Source: Lunularia cruciata
Lineage: Eukaryota; Streptophyta; Marchantiopsida; Lunulariales; Lunulariaceae
Direction of reading: 5' to 3'
NCBI GenBank assembly: GCA_948567375.1
Contig: OX419757.1
Coordinates: 11,532,001 to 11,596,000, forward strand
Length of the DNA: 64,000 nt
Shown here piece by piece: positions 10,176-20,869 of this stretch. Below the pieces are notes generated by a model. The model made no database searches. It was not told the DNA's origin and saw nothing but the letters and a program-made list of their open reading frames with translations. Both the position numbers and the translations under genes were made by a program. Each line of letters opens with the position of its first letter. Position 1 is the first letter of the stretch.

Positions 10176-10745
10176 TGTAATACCAATAGCTAGACATATT
10201 ATCTAGAGGTGAAATTGGCTTGGTAACATGAAGGATGTTATATATGATGGATTAAGTATATTAGATAGAGGTGTCACCAAAAAATTATTACCTCTAATAG
10301 GGTATGAGTAGAAAATACCTTTAAAGAACTTGAAAACACCTTGAAAACTTCAAAGCCAATTTTTGGAAGCCTAAACGGATGAATTAGGCATTGAAAATGG
10401 ACAGCTTCTTCCTCCTTTAAAGGAAAAGGCTTGTCTTCTCCCCCATTGTTTGTCTCATTGAGAGCTTCCCAAAAATAATTCTCTTATGCAATTTTGAGCT
10501 TCTTACATGAAGATTCCCTAAAGATTGCCTTTGGTAAAACTTGTTTGGCCAACCAAATAAAACAAGGACAAACATGTCACCCATCCATGCAATTAATCCA
10601 AAGTTTGAGCTTCCTTTGAGAGGATCTTCTTTGCTATATAACAAAGACAAGGTGTTCTTTTGGGGCATTGTAGTATTGAGTGTTGAAGCTTTGTGTTTTC
10701 TCTCTTGTGTTTCTCTTGGGGTTCTCATGTCCTTAGAATATTACA
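10176..10745 (+). repeat. LTR family B, plus orientation
   Basis: It starts TGTAATACCAATAGCTAG and ends TAGAATATTACA, with the same ends and body as 14749-15354. The sense orientation is fixed by the primer site next to the neighbouring minus copy. It is AT-rich with no coding content. Confidence 0.8.
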
Positions 10746-10829
10746 CAAAATTACTCAATCTTAGTAGCCTGTGTTTCTCCAAGAGAGTTGATCCACTCTC
10801 TTGGATGAAAACACCTACTCTGATACCAT
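10746..10829 (-). other. 84-bp spacer between two head-to-head family B LTRs, with tRNA-iMet primer site
   Basis: The minus strand reads TGATGGTATCAGAG just after the end of the minus-oriented LTR. TGGTATCAGAG is the complement of the initiator tRNA-Met 3' end, the standard plant primer binding site. The spacer also holds a small CTCTCTTGGA/TCCAAGAGAG inverted repeat. Confidence 0.65.
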
Positions 10830-11137
10830 CATAAAGTTCTAAGGACATGAGAACCCACAAGAGAAGAAATGCAAGGCTTCAACCCTAGATACTCTGATGC
10901 TTCAAAGGAGCACCTTATCTTTATTATATAGCAAATAGAATCTTCTCAAAAGAAGCTCCACCCTTAGATCAAATACACGGATTGGTGATATGTTAGCAAG
11001 CTCCACTCTTAATTAGTTGTATGGATGGGTGGTATGTCCATCCTTGTCCTATCGAGTTGGTCAAACAAGTTTAAATGGAGGGAATATTTAGAGAATCTTC
11101 TTATAAGAAGCTCAAAATTGCATAGGAGAGGTACCAT
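10830..11137 (-). repeat. LTR family B, minus orientation, first part of a split copy
   Basis: From TTCTAAGGACATGAGAACCC to GAGAGGTACCATT it matches the reverse complement of the 10176-10745 and 14749-15354 LTRs. The match stops abruptly inside the LTR and resumes at about 13366 with GATACCGTTAGAAAGCTCTC, the next segment of the same LTR. The two parts together give about 616 bp, the family length. Confidence 0.7.
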
Positions 11138-13365
11138 TATTGTACTTTCAATTTTTCTCTTCATGGACACACAAGTTGTCTACTTGTGGAGCCTATAGGT
11201 CAGAGGTTGTAGATAAACCTATCCATACTAACTAGTTTGAGTGCACATTGAACCCAACTAATAGAACACTTCACTTTAGGTTTTGGTATTCTTGCTATTG
11301 GATAGGGTAGTAACAATAACCTAACATGTCATCATAACATTCACTCTTGGTCTATTTGTCATCATTTCCAACATTACCAAGGAGGAATACATAACACTCC
11401 TAATCGCAATGCATGCACATCAATCCAAACCAATTGGGCATACACATAAGCATGCAACCATAGAAAGGATTCAATCACAAGAATTTAGTAACAACTGTTT
11501 GTGTTTTTTTGTCAAATTGAAGCTAAAATCCCTCTTGCCCTATCATCAAGCTAATTTTGACTTTTACTCCAAGTTTCCTCTAATATGTACTTCAGCCTTC
11601 AAATCAATTTGTACTCCAAGTGGAGTAATTCTATGTCATTTTGAGAGGGAAAACTCTATGAAACTCAGATGGACACAACTTTTTTTTGTGAATTGGATTC
11701 AAGTGTTCTAGAATTCAATGGAAAACATGTTAGATAAGATTTCTAATGATATGAAATAAGCCACAATTGACCACTATAGCTTCCTTCACAAGCTCTCAAA
11801 CATGGTCAATTTTCTATAATTTCCATCTTATTTTTGAAATCCCTAATTTAGGTTTGCTCTTGGTTCTTGGTAACTTTCCCTAGATTTTTGAATCAGAGGT
11901 ACATATGATCCTCACAACCATTCAATTAACCTAAAATCCTCAATCATAGTCACAAAAATAGTAGAATTTACAATCAATCATGATTGAAGATAGAAATACT
12001 CTATGAAGCTTATGATATTATTTCCAATAGATTTTGTTGTATCAACTCTCACTCTCCATGGATCCAAAGTCAGCTAGAATTTTCACAATATTTGGTTGTG
12101 AACTTTTCTAAACCCTTGCAAATTTTAATAATCTCTAGATTTGGATCAATTCTTACATTGGGCTAACTTGTGAGCTTCAAAAGTTAGCACAACTCTACAA
12201 ACCAAAGTATGCTTGATCCAAGACCTTGAATTCTCTATTTTAGGAATTCACATGAAACCTTTACATAGAGGTGAAAGACCTAACCACCATCAGTACTAGC
12301 AATTTTCATCAGATGATCTGAATTACAACTTTAGGAGTGATTGAAATTCCAAACCTAACCAACATCTCATCTTCAACATCTCACTTCTTAGAGCTCCAAC
12401 TTCAATTGACCAGATCTGCTTCAAGATTGATCAAAACCTTTATTTCTTGCACTCAACACTACAAAAAATTTGTCTACTCTCCAAATCCAATGATAAATCA
12501 TGAAAATACCTCATGAAGCTCTCCAAATTGTTTATTTTGTGCTCCTAGGTATGAATTCTACCCCCTTCTTAATTCAATTGATCATATCTCCCATAGAATC
12601 TACTCAAATTACTTGATTTCAATCTCCAAATTATAGCCTATCAACTCCTCTCTTCAATTATGGTCCCTTTTACTTGAATTCCTTCCTTGACCTTCCTAAA
12701 TGGTTGAAAACTCCAAACTTCTCCTCTTTGGACCCAATTACTTGCACTTTTTTGTCATTTAGTTTCTTCACTTTTTGACAAATGGACCCCACAACTCCAC
12801 CTTGAAACTCATGAGAAAAATTAATTCATTCCTCATCAATAGGAGCACATAGATTATTTGGTCTCAAACTTGCTTGTAAGTAAGCATTGGAAGGATGACA
12901 AGATCTTGGTTTTCTGAGATAAGATCTGGTTTTCCATCATTGATTCCATGAATGCCAACCCAAAATGTACCGCCATCCAATCTTGTCAGCCGTCATGGTG
13001 TAGAATCTGAAGCTTAATGAGAAAAGGATTTGAGAATGGAAGATAGGGAGCATGGAACATCTCTTGCTCAAATTATTCCTTTGATGCTCTAATGCTTACG
13101 CTCTATTACAACTCTTGCTCCCAATGTCCTCCTCTCGCTCAAGACTCCTCAAACTAAAACACACTCATCTCTCAACTATCTCCTACCTATATACATTAGA
13201 GCCTTCAAAGAGGACAAACCATAATCCACATGGCCAGTCATATACATGTATAGAGATTGCTCACATGGTAAAAGTTCAATTGTGGGATCCATCCTACAAT
13301 CTACTCCAATAATGTGGAGATAAACCATGCTAATTTACTTTTTCATGGGCTATGCAAACCACAAC
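11138..13365. other. 2.2-kb insertion splitting a family B LTR, no gene recognised
   Basis: AT-rich with frequent stops on both strands. The boundary sequences GGTACCATT (left) and GATACCGTT (right) are near-copies, which might be a diverged target duplication. The style (repeated TTGATC, CAAATT, long stop-rich text) resembles untranslated leader DNA of plant gypsy elements, but I could not align it to anything in the window. The small open frames at 11409-11711 and 13115-13312 show no domain. Confidence 0.45.
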
Positions 13366-13675
13366 ATGATACCGTTAGAAAGCTCTCAATGAGATAAACT
13401 AAAAAAGAGAGAAGGCAAGCCCTTTCTCTTGGAAGAGGGAATCTCTCCATTTTTTAGGTCTAATTTATTTGTTTAGGCCTCCAAAATTACTTTGAGGTTT
13501 TCAAAGGTTGAAATTTTGAGGCTTCAAGGTGTTTTCAACCTCTACACTATTAGTGGAAGTAATATTTTGGTGATACCTCTATCTAAACTACTTACATCAT
13601 CATATTTAACATCCTTCCAAATATTACCAAGCCAATTTCCACCTCTAGATAATATATCTAGCTAATGGTATTACA
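13366..13675 (-). repeat. LTR family B, minus orientation, second part of the split copy
   Basis: It contains the family hallmarks GAAAGCTCTCAATGAGATAAAC, TTAGGCCTCCAAAATT, TTGGTGATACCTCTATCT, and ends TAATGGTATTACA. It continues the LTR interrupted at 11137. Confidence 0.7.
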
Positions 13676-14748
13676 CTTGGCCTTGAAAGAAAGGCCCTAT
13701 AAACTCTTCAATATTATTCCTATAATCAGCCAAATTTATTGAATAGCATCCTACATGTTTTTAAATTCTCTTCTTTTTAGATATGCTTTGAAGATGATAC
13801 AAAAAAAATTTAGTTTTAATTTGCAATGATAATTAGTTGGATGCTAGACTAGAATTGCAAAGTTTGAAGAATGACCAAGTTGATTTCAATCTAGTCAAAA
13901 CACATATTGGATGTTAGTGATATATTGGAGGAACATTGAGATGATGTCAAGTCCACTTGGCATTTATGGGTTAGGGTTCAATTTTTCTTAACTAAAACCT
14001 TTCTTACTTTGCCTACTCTTGAACCTCAATTTACCATTTTATGATGACATAGGGGGGAAGTCTCATTTCACTATTATTCTTAATTATATCACCCTCACCG
14101 TAGGTTGTTTTCTTGTGGAGAGGAAGGCCAGAAGATACCCACTTCCTAGGGAGAAAACTTGTTTATCCTTAGGAGCAAAGACTACAAAATAAGCTTTATA
14201 ATTTTTGGATTCTTCATCCTTTTTCTTTACCCAACTTCACACCTTTGGATCCTCCTCAAATTATAGCCACAAATTAATTAAATGTTTTTTACCATCTTGT
14301 CCAAGGTCTCTCTACTCAAGAATTGCTTGAGTGAAAATTCTTCTTTGGACCCAAGGCTTTGCCTTCTCTCCTTAGATTCTCATGCCTTTTGGGCCAACTT
14401 TGGCCCTTGGGCTCTCCCTCCTAACATAGGAGAAGTTATCATTGAGTCTCTCAATGTTCCTAGTGCTTTGATTGAGGTGCCTTTTGGCCTTTCACCACCA
14501 TTCTTTGAGCTTGGTTATTCATAGTAAGTCCAACGGACTTCCTTTCCGATTCCAAGATCCCCTAAAGCATGGCATTGTTTCCTTTCTCCCTCCTTTTGAA
14601 CAATGATAAGACTGATCCTTCGTCCACTAAAGGAGCTCACCACAATCTTATAAGGATTGATATTTCTTAACCCCAAGCTTCTAATCCCTATAGGAAACTA
14701 CCCATCCCAGCCCATGTCCTACCTTTTTCATAAGCCTTGGCTACTTGG
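13676..14748. other. No gene seen
   Basis: Decayed repeat-like sequence between two family B LTRs. One 80-codon plus-strand frame (14282-14524) is hydrophobic and proline-rich, with no recognisable family and non-coding-looking composition. Confidence 0.45.
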
Positions 14749-15354
14749 TGTAATACCAATAGCAAGATATATTATATAGAGGTCAAAATTGGCTTGGTAA
14801 CATGTAGAAGGATGTTAATATAATAGACTAAGTAAATTAGACAGAGGTATTACCAAAAAAAAGTACTTCTACTTATAGAGTAAAAGCCAAAAATAGTCTA
14901 AAAACTTAAGAGCCAATTTTTAAGGCCTAAATGGATGAGCTAGGTCTCAAAAATGTGTAGACTCCTGCCTCCTAGATGAAGAAAAAGCTAGCTTTCCCTC
15001 CCCTTGTTTGTCTCACTAAGAGCTTTCCAACGTTACCTCACCCATGCAATTTTGAGATTATTACAAGAAGATTCCTAAAGATTCCCTTTTGGTTGGTCAA
15101 ATCTTATTTGACCAACCAGATAGAACCAAAACCAACTTGTCACCCATGCATGCAACTTATCTAAGGGTAGAGCTTGCTTACATGTCACCAATCCATGTAT
15201 CTTATCCAAGGGTGGAGCTTCCTTTGAGGGAATCCTCTTTGCTATATTATAAAGACAAGGTGCTCCTTTGAGGCATCAGAGTTTTGAGTGTGAAGCTTTG
15301 TGTTTCTTCTTTTGGTTTTTCTCTTGGGGCTTCTAATGTCCTCAAAACATTACA
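14749..15354 (+). repeat. LTR family B, plus orientation, solo copy (606 bp)
   Basis: Ends are TGTAATACCAATAGC and CTCAAAACATTACA. The left flank CTTGG and the right flank CTTGA differ by one base, consistent with a slightly diverged 5-bp target duplication and a solo LTR. Confidence 0.8.
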
Positions 15355-15797
15355 CTTGATAACCAAGAGGGTGTAAGTTGACAATTTCTCTAGATAAGCC
15401 AAACTAGAAGAAGAAGCAAATAAAAAGAAACATCCTTGTGAACTTGCGGTTTTGATATATGCAAAAGAAAGAGGCTAATCTGTTCATGTCAAGCCTTATG
15501 ATTGACAAGGTCTATAAAGATTTTCTTATGTTGCTTTTATCAGGTAACCTTTATTCCAAGGCTTCAAACCCAATCTTTTTAGTCAAGGATGCTTGAGTAT
15601 GTGTGTGATTGTTGTAAAAAGTAATCTACCTACCTCCTTGCATAACCTATGGGTGTGGTTGTGGACCTTGTCTTAAAATCCCTAGGACCTATGGGCCTTG
15701 TGGTTGTTTTTTAATTTATTATTATTAAATTCATGGGAGATTTTTCCTATTTAGAATCTTCATGCGGTATGCTTTGTTTTTTTTCTTTTGTATGTTC
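15355..15797. other. No gene seen
   Basis: Stop-rich sequence between a family B solo LTR and an old LTR of the 725-8387 family. No feature recognised. Confidence 0.5.
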
Positions 15798-17234
15798 TGG
15801 AACACCCATTTCTGCATGTATATGGTTTTGTGATATTTATTTTGTTATTATAATTACTTGATAGATATTATTTATATAGAGATAAAGGATGGTTCTACAT
15901 TAGCTAGAGTTAATCATAGTTAAGATAGAGTGGACCTTGCTTTAAAGGAGGTGGAAAAGATGACCATCACTATTTTAGATTATAATGTATTGACTTGGTA
16001 ATATACCTAGGTGTTGTAATATTGCAAGGATAGTAGGGAAACATAGACAAACAAACACAAGTTTCACACCCAAACTCCGATGCCCCAAAGGAGCACCTTC
16101 TCTTTATTATATAGACAAAGAGGATCTCCTCCAAGGAAGCTCCACCATCGGATAAGGCACATAGATAGGTGATATTTCAACAAGCTCCACCCTTGGATTA
16201 CTTACTTGGATGGGTGACATGTTGGTCTTGGTCCTATTTGGTTGGTCAAACAAGCTTTGACTAAATGGAATTTTTTAGGGAATCTTCTTGTAGGAATGTC
16301 AAAATCACATGGGTGAGGTACCATTGGAAAGCTCTCAATGAGAAAAACCAAGGGAGAGGAAAGGCAAGCTTTTCCTTTGATTTGGGGGGGGGGGGGGATG
16401 TGCATATTTTCAAGGCCTAATTCATCCATTTAGGCCTCCAAAATTGCCTTCAAAGATTTTAGGCATATTTTGATTCCTACTCCATTAGTAGAAGTCCCTT
16501 TTGGTGATACCTCTTTTTGATCTATTTAGTCCATCATGTGTAACATCCTTCTAGATGTTACCAAACCAATTCTCACCTTTAAATCATATGTCTAGCTATT
16601 AGTTCAAAGGTTTTCAAGTCTATTTTGGTGTTTTCTCTATTAGTAAAAGTACTCTTTTGGTGATACTTCTATCTGATATATTTTGACCATCATGTATAAT
16701 ATCATTCCAAATGTTACCAAACCAAATTTCATATTTAGATCATATGGTTAGCTCTTGATAGTACAGGTGTTTGGCTTTGAGGAAAGAATTGAGAACTCTT
16801 GGGCACACAAGCCTTTTTGTTTTGAATTCTTCTATAGTCCAAGGATAGCCCATGTGAAGGAATCCTTGACTAAGTGGTTGGGTCAAGATAAGACCACATG
16901 CTTAGGAGAGTATTCCCATCAGTATGGATATTACTCTAGCTTTTTTTACTTTATTTGACTTTTAACCTAGTAACTTGAGTTACTCTAATAATTAGTAACT
17001 TTGGTATGTAACTATTTCACAAGTATATAAAATAGGGATGAGTAGGTATTCATCATCCTTTCGTTTGCAACTATCTCTTTCTCATTGAATTCTCTAGTGA
17101 GCAATGTCTTGAGTCTTGGAGTGTTAGCCTTGGAGGAGTATGATAGAGTTTGGGGTTCTTCGCCTTCTTAGTCCATGGTGCACTACCATAATAGCAATTA
17201 GAGGTTTATCTTGAGTGAGAGACAAGCAGGCTCA
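15798..17234 (+). repeat. Old solo LTR of the 725-8387 element family, split by a nested LTR
   Basis: 15798-16014 (TGGAACACCCATTTCTGCATG onward) and 16766-17234 (GGTGTTTGGCTTTGAGG to CAGGCTCA) match the 690-bp LTR at 7698-8387, with many substitutions. The gap is filled exactly by the family B LTR at 16015-16765. No internal region follows, so it is a solo or truncated copy much older than the 725-8387 insertion. Confidence 0.85.
16015..16765 (-). mobile_element. Nested solo LTR of family B with 5-bp target duplication
   Basis: The insert begins TGTAATATTGCAAGG and ends GATAGTACA. It is flanked by GGTGT at 16010-16014 and GGTGT at 16766-16770, an exact duplication of the host LTR sequence CCTAGGTGTTTGG. 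At 751 bp it is longer than the 606-bp copies because a segment near 16480-16740 (TTAGTAGAAG...TTGGTGATACC...CATCATGT) is present twice. It includes a run of 14 G at 16384-16397. Confidence 0.9.
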
Positions 17235-18593
17235 CAATTCTAAGACACTAGCACTTGTGTAGGAGCACTTTTGCATAAAATGTGTACCATAGAGGTCTTG
17301 AGAAAAGAGACAGGTATAGGGTTAAGCAAATTTGTGTTTTTTAACAATGCTTAAAATTTAATCAATTCTTACAAAGATGAATTTATATTATAAAAGATAT
17401 AGATACTATTGGGTCTTAGCTTCATTTTACTCCCTTTGCCCTTTCCTTGTATGGCTTGATTGGGTCTTCTCATCCTTCTTGCTTTCACACATGGTTGCAT
17501 TTTCTATGGTAGATCAAATAATGACCTTCTTACTCTTGGTGAAGTGGCAAGTATGAATTAGTTTAATATTTGCAATAATGAGAAATTTCAAAATAATACA
17601 TGGACCTTGGAGGATTGGTAACCAAAAATTAAGAGGAATTATATGTTGATGCTTAATGTTTAGCCTTGAATATTTAACAACAATGATTCAATTTGATGTT
17701 ATTACAATCATGCTAGCAATTTCAAATATTGAGATTTGCATGAATTTATGTTAGTTGACTGATGGAAATTAGATTTACTGCAAAAGGAGAGGAGATAACA
17801 ACTTGTAGAGATCACAAACTGATGTGGTTGCACTTGGAATAGTTTTAATTGCAAGCCTAGTGAAACACTAGGGAGTTTTCAAGAAGGATTTTGGGGTTCC
17901 ATAAAGGTAAAGGTCTTGCAAATGTATTTTTACAAGAGATTTAAGGAGGATTCCATAAACTTTTATTGGGGTAGAGTGAAGTTAATTGGAATTTTTGGAG
18001 ATATTTCACATTGCCATAATCTTTGATGAACTAAAATTTAGCTTGAAATCTATTGAAATCTATTCTCCAAAGCTTTAGTCAAATAAAACTTTTTAGGAAT
18101 ATCTAAAAATGAACTAGATTTGAAATATGAGTCCCCATAACAAAATCAATTTTTGGAGGCCTCATAAAATTTTATGAGCCTTATAAAATTTACAATTTGA
18201 AATCAATTTTCTCCTAAAATTTATTCAAATAAAACTTTCTAGGATATTCAAAAACTAGATTTGAATGGCAAAGCCTCATAAACTCATTTACAAGAACTTT
18301 ATAGTCAATTTCCATAAAACTCCCATAAATTTTGATTTTTGAAACCCCTAATGTTCATCAAACATGATAGTGACATCAATCAAGGCAAGAAGTAGTAAAA
18401 ATAGGAAAATAATAGTACGTCATGATCTAAAAACAATATGGCAATGACTTGGAGTTCCTATGATCTTGCTATGGAGTTACAATTATCGATGCATTAGGTA
18501 ATGAGGGGTGAAATTAAGGATTTTTTAATGTGATAAGGGAGTTTTAGGCAAAATCAAGAATCTTGAGATAAAATCTAGGGATTTAGGCACAAA
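17235..18593. other. No gene seen
   Basis: AT-rich, stop-dense DNA. Nothing recognised on either strand. Confidence 0.5.
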
Positions 18594-18909
18594 TATAAGG
18601 TTTTATGCACAACATATAGGGAATGGCCAGTCACATTCAAGAGGTAATGCCAAATTTTCCCTATGATATTATCAACTTAGTCCATGACATTAGTGATTTA
18701 GCAATGACCTTTCTAACTTCCCATACAACAAGGTACTTCTTGGTGCAAACATCGTGGCTAGTGTAGGCACAAATCGGGGTTTCATGCACAATATGTAGAG
18801 AATGGCCAATACCATTCAAGAGGTAGTATCCATTTTTCCATATGATATTAGCAACATAGTCCATGATATTAGTGATTTAGCAATGAACTTCCAAACTTCT
18901 TGGACAACA
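18594..18909. repeat. Imperfect tandem repeat, period about 179 bp
   Basis: The motif ATGCACAACATATAGGGAATGG at 18605 recurs with changes at 18784, and both copies run through GATATTA...GTCCATGA.ATTAGTGATTTAGCAATGA to ACAACAAG.T. The end of the second copy lies at 24520-24545 (AAGATACTTCTTGGTGCAAAC), because the chromovirus at 18914-24519 inserted into it. Confidence 0.75.
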
Positions 18910-19017
18910 AGATTGTAAAAGACCAAATCCAAGGAGAGAAATAGGAGAATGGAAACTCACATTGGGACACTTGAATGAGGGAAAACTCCAAATGCCTAGC
19001 ATGAACTTTGGCTTTGG

Positions 19018-19025
19018 TATTTATA
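19018..19025 (-). promoter_or_regulatory. TATA box of the chromovirus LTR
   Basis: TATAAATA in element sense, conserved at 24211-24218 and 50332-50339 and as CATAAATA at 330-337. It lies downstream (in element sense) of the GAAnnTTC arrays. Confidence 0.7.
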
Positions 19026-19140
19026 GGTAGCATACAAGGCCCTTGAGAAGCTTCTCAAGAAGCTTCCTCAAGCCGATTTCTTAGAGTGCAAGCCAAGTTA
19101 ACTAGAAGCCGCCTACTTGGTGTGCAAGCTAAGCTAGTTG

Positions 19141-19167
19141 GAAGCTTCTAGAAGCTTCCTTCTAGAA
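19141..19167. promoter_or_regulatory. Heat-shock-element-like array in LTR U3
   Basis: GAAGCTTCTAGAAGCTTC at 19141-19158 is a perfect four-unit GAAnnTTCnnGAAnnTTC array, followed by a two-unit TTCTAGAA at 19160-19167. This spacing is the consensus heat-shock factor site. It lies about 115-150 bp upstream of the TATA box in element sense. The function is inferred from the motif only. Confidence 0.6.
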
Positions 19168-19312
19168 GCTACTTACTTGAGGTGCAAGCTAAGCTAGTCG
19201 GGAAGCTTCCCAAGAAGCTTCCTAGATACTTTTGGAATATTCTAGGCTAATTTGTCTTATGTGCTACTTCGTGAGCCCGACTAACTTTGTCTCTAAACTC
19301 CATATTGTTACA

Positions 19313-19330
19313 TATTCCTCCACCGCTAGT
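19313..19330 (-). other. Polypurine tract of the chromovirus
   Basis: In element sense GCGGTGGAGGAATA directly precedes the TGTAACA start of the 3' LTR. The same tract is seen in plus orientation at 1-16. Confidence 0.6.
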
Positions 19331-19344
19331 TGATGACGTCCTCA

Positions 19345-20854
19345 TCGCCAATGAAGCTTCAAATTCTTGGATGGCCATTTGTGCATTCTAGAGGTGAGAA
19401 AGAGGTTCCTATGTGGCATCATGAAGGGGATACCCTTTCCAAAGGACCTTGTACTATGTATGTTGGCAATGGCCTTGTTGAACATGGCGACGCGCAAGGA
19501 TATGATCAACTTCGTACTCCTCATGATCATTGATAGGGACAGGAAGAGAGGGAGGTTAGACTCAAGAGGAAAAGGAAGAGAGGTTAGGAACAAAGGGTTT
19601 CAACTTGGAAACATGAAAGACAGGATGTATACGCATTTGACAAGGCAAGGCAAGTCGATAAGCAACAAGAGAGACAATTTGGGTGATATCAAAGGGTCCT
19701 ATCCAATTAGGGGCAAGTTTACAAACTTGGGTATCAATTGGGAGAGGGAGGTTACTAGAGGATAACATGACTTTATCATTGATTTCAAAGGTGAGATCAC
19801 GACGATGGTGGTCCGCATATTGTTTTTGGTGATTTTGAGCAACAAGGAGGTGAGACTTGGCTTGTTGGAGAGATTGGGATATAGTGATCAAGAGTGTGGA
19901 AGTATGAGGAACCTGAGATGGAGGGTGAGCAAGAAGAGAATCTAGAACAAGTGGATCTTGGCTAAAATTGAGAAAGAAAGGAGAAAATCCGGTGCTTGCC
20001 TGTTTGGAATTGTTGTAGGCAAATATTTCAACTGCAAGACATTCATCCTAATTGGTATGGTGGACATTGACAAAAGTATGCAACATATCCTCCAATGTAT
20101 GATTTGCATGTTTGATTTGTCCATCAATTTGAGGATGATAGGCAATGGACAAAGCAAGCTTGGTGCCAAGTATATGGAAGAGTGCTTGCCAAAACTTCTT
20201 GGTAAATTGAGGATCACGGTCGGAGATGAGTACATGTGGCATCCTATGATGCTTGAAGACATTGTTGAAGTAGATTTGCACTAAGGTTGGAGCATCCACT
20301 GTATCACAAGTTGGTGCCAAGTAGATTTGCTTACTAAGCTTATCCACAAACACCACGATTGCAATGTGTCTTTGTTTTGTCTTTGGCAAGGATGTGATGA
20401 GATCCAAGCTCACATGCTCCCAGCAAGCAAATGGAACGACAAGTGGTTGAAGGAGTCCACTCGGCTTTTGGTTGTTGGCCTTCTTACGTTGACAGCTCTC
20501 ACACGATCAGACAAATTCTCAAACATCTCGTGTCATGTTGGGCCACCACCATTGACGTTGGAGGGTTCTCAAGGTCTTGTCCACACCCATGTGACCTGCG
20601 ATGGGTAAATCATGGGCTTCTTGAAGGCACACAAGTTGAAGATCACCTTTAGCTAGAACATAGATCCGGTCATCATGGAATAAAAGGCCATCCTTGATGG
20701 AGAAGGTATTGTACTCCTTATTGCATGCCGTAAGGTGACCATGTACCATTTGGAAGAAGTGATCTTGGTGTAGAGCTGATTGAAACTCGTTTTGGACCTT
20801 GGAGTCAACTGACACCATTGAAATTGCCATTGTGATGAGAGGAAGAGATTTCAA
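19345..20854 (-). pseudogene. Chromovirus integrase and degenerate chromodomain
   Basis: 20519-20854 encodes the zinc-binding N-terminus (AHDLPIAGHMGVDKTLRTLQ, WWWPNM). 20048-20413 encodes the core (SLDLITSLPKT with the first Asp, LISDRDPQFTKKFW with the second). Where the third catalytic residue belongs the sequence reads GQIKHAN instead of GQTERAN, so the Glu is replaced by Lys. 19562-19891 gives the C-terminal domain (APNWIGPFDITQIV, HPVFHVSKLKPF). Downstream, 19345-19535 in another phase reads EEYEVDHILARRH, then YKVLWKGYP followed by a stop where Trp is expected, then IQEFEAS. This is a chromodomain remnant, which identifies the element as a chromovirus. Confidence 0.85.
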
Positions 20855-20869
20855 ATCAGGTCATTGTGA

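Larger units (their letters stand above)
18914..19312 (-). repeat. 3' LTR of the chromovirus (399 bp)
   Basis: On the plus strand it runs TGTAAAAGACCAAATCC to CCATATTGTTACA. In element sense, GAAGCTTC arrays lie in U3, then a TATAAATA box (plus-strand 19018-19025), then the transcribed part. It is adjacent to the purine tract at 19313-19330. Confidence 0.88.

Noticed and set aside
19330-20608. Several plus-strand open frames of 67-132 codons
   Set aside because: They are shadows of the integrase and chromodomain coding strand of the chromovirus.
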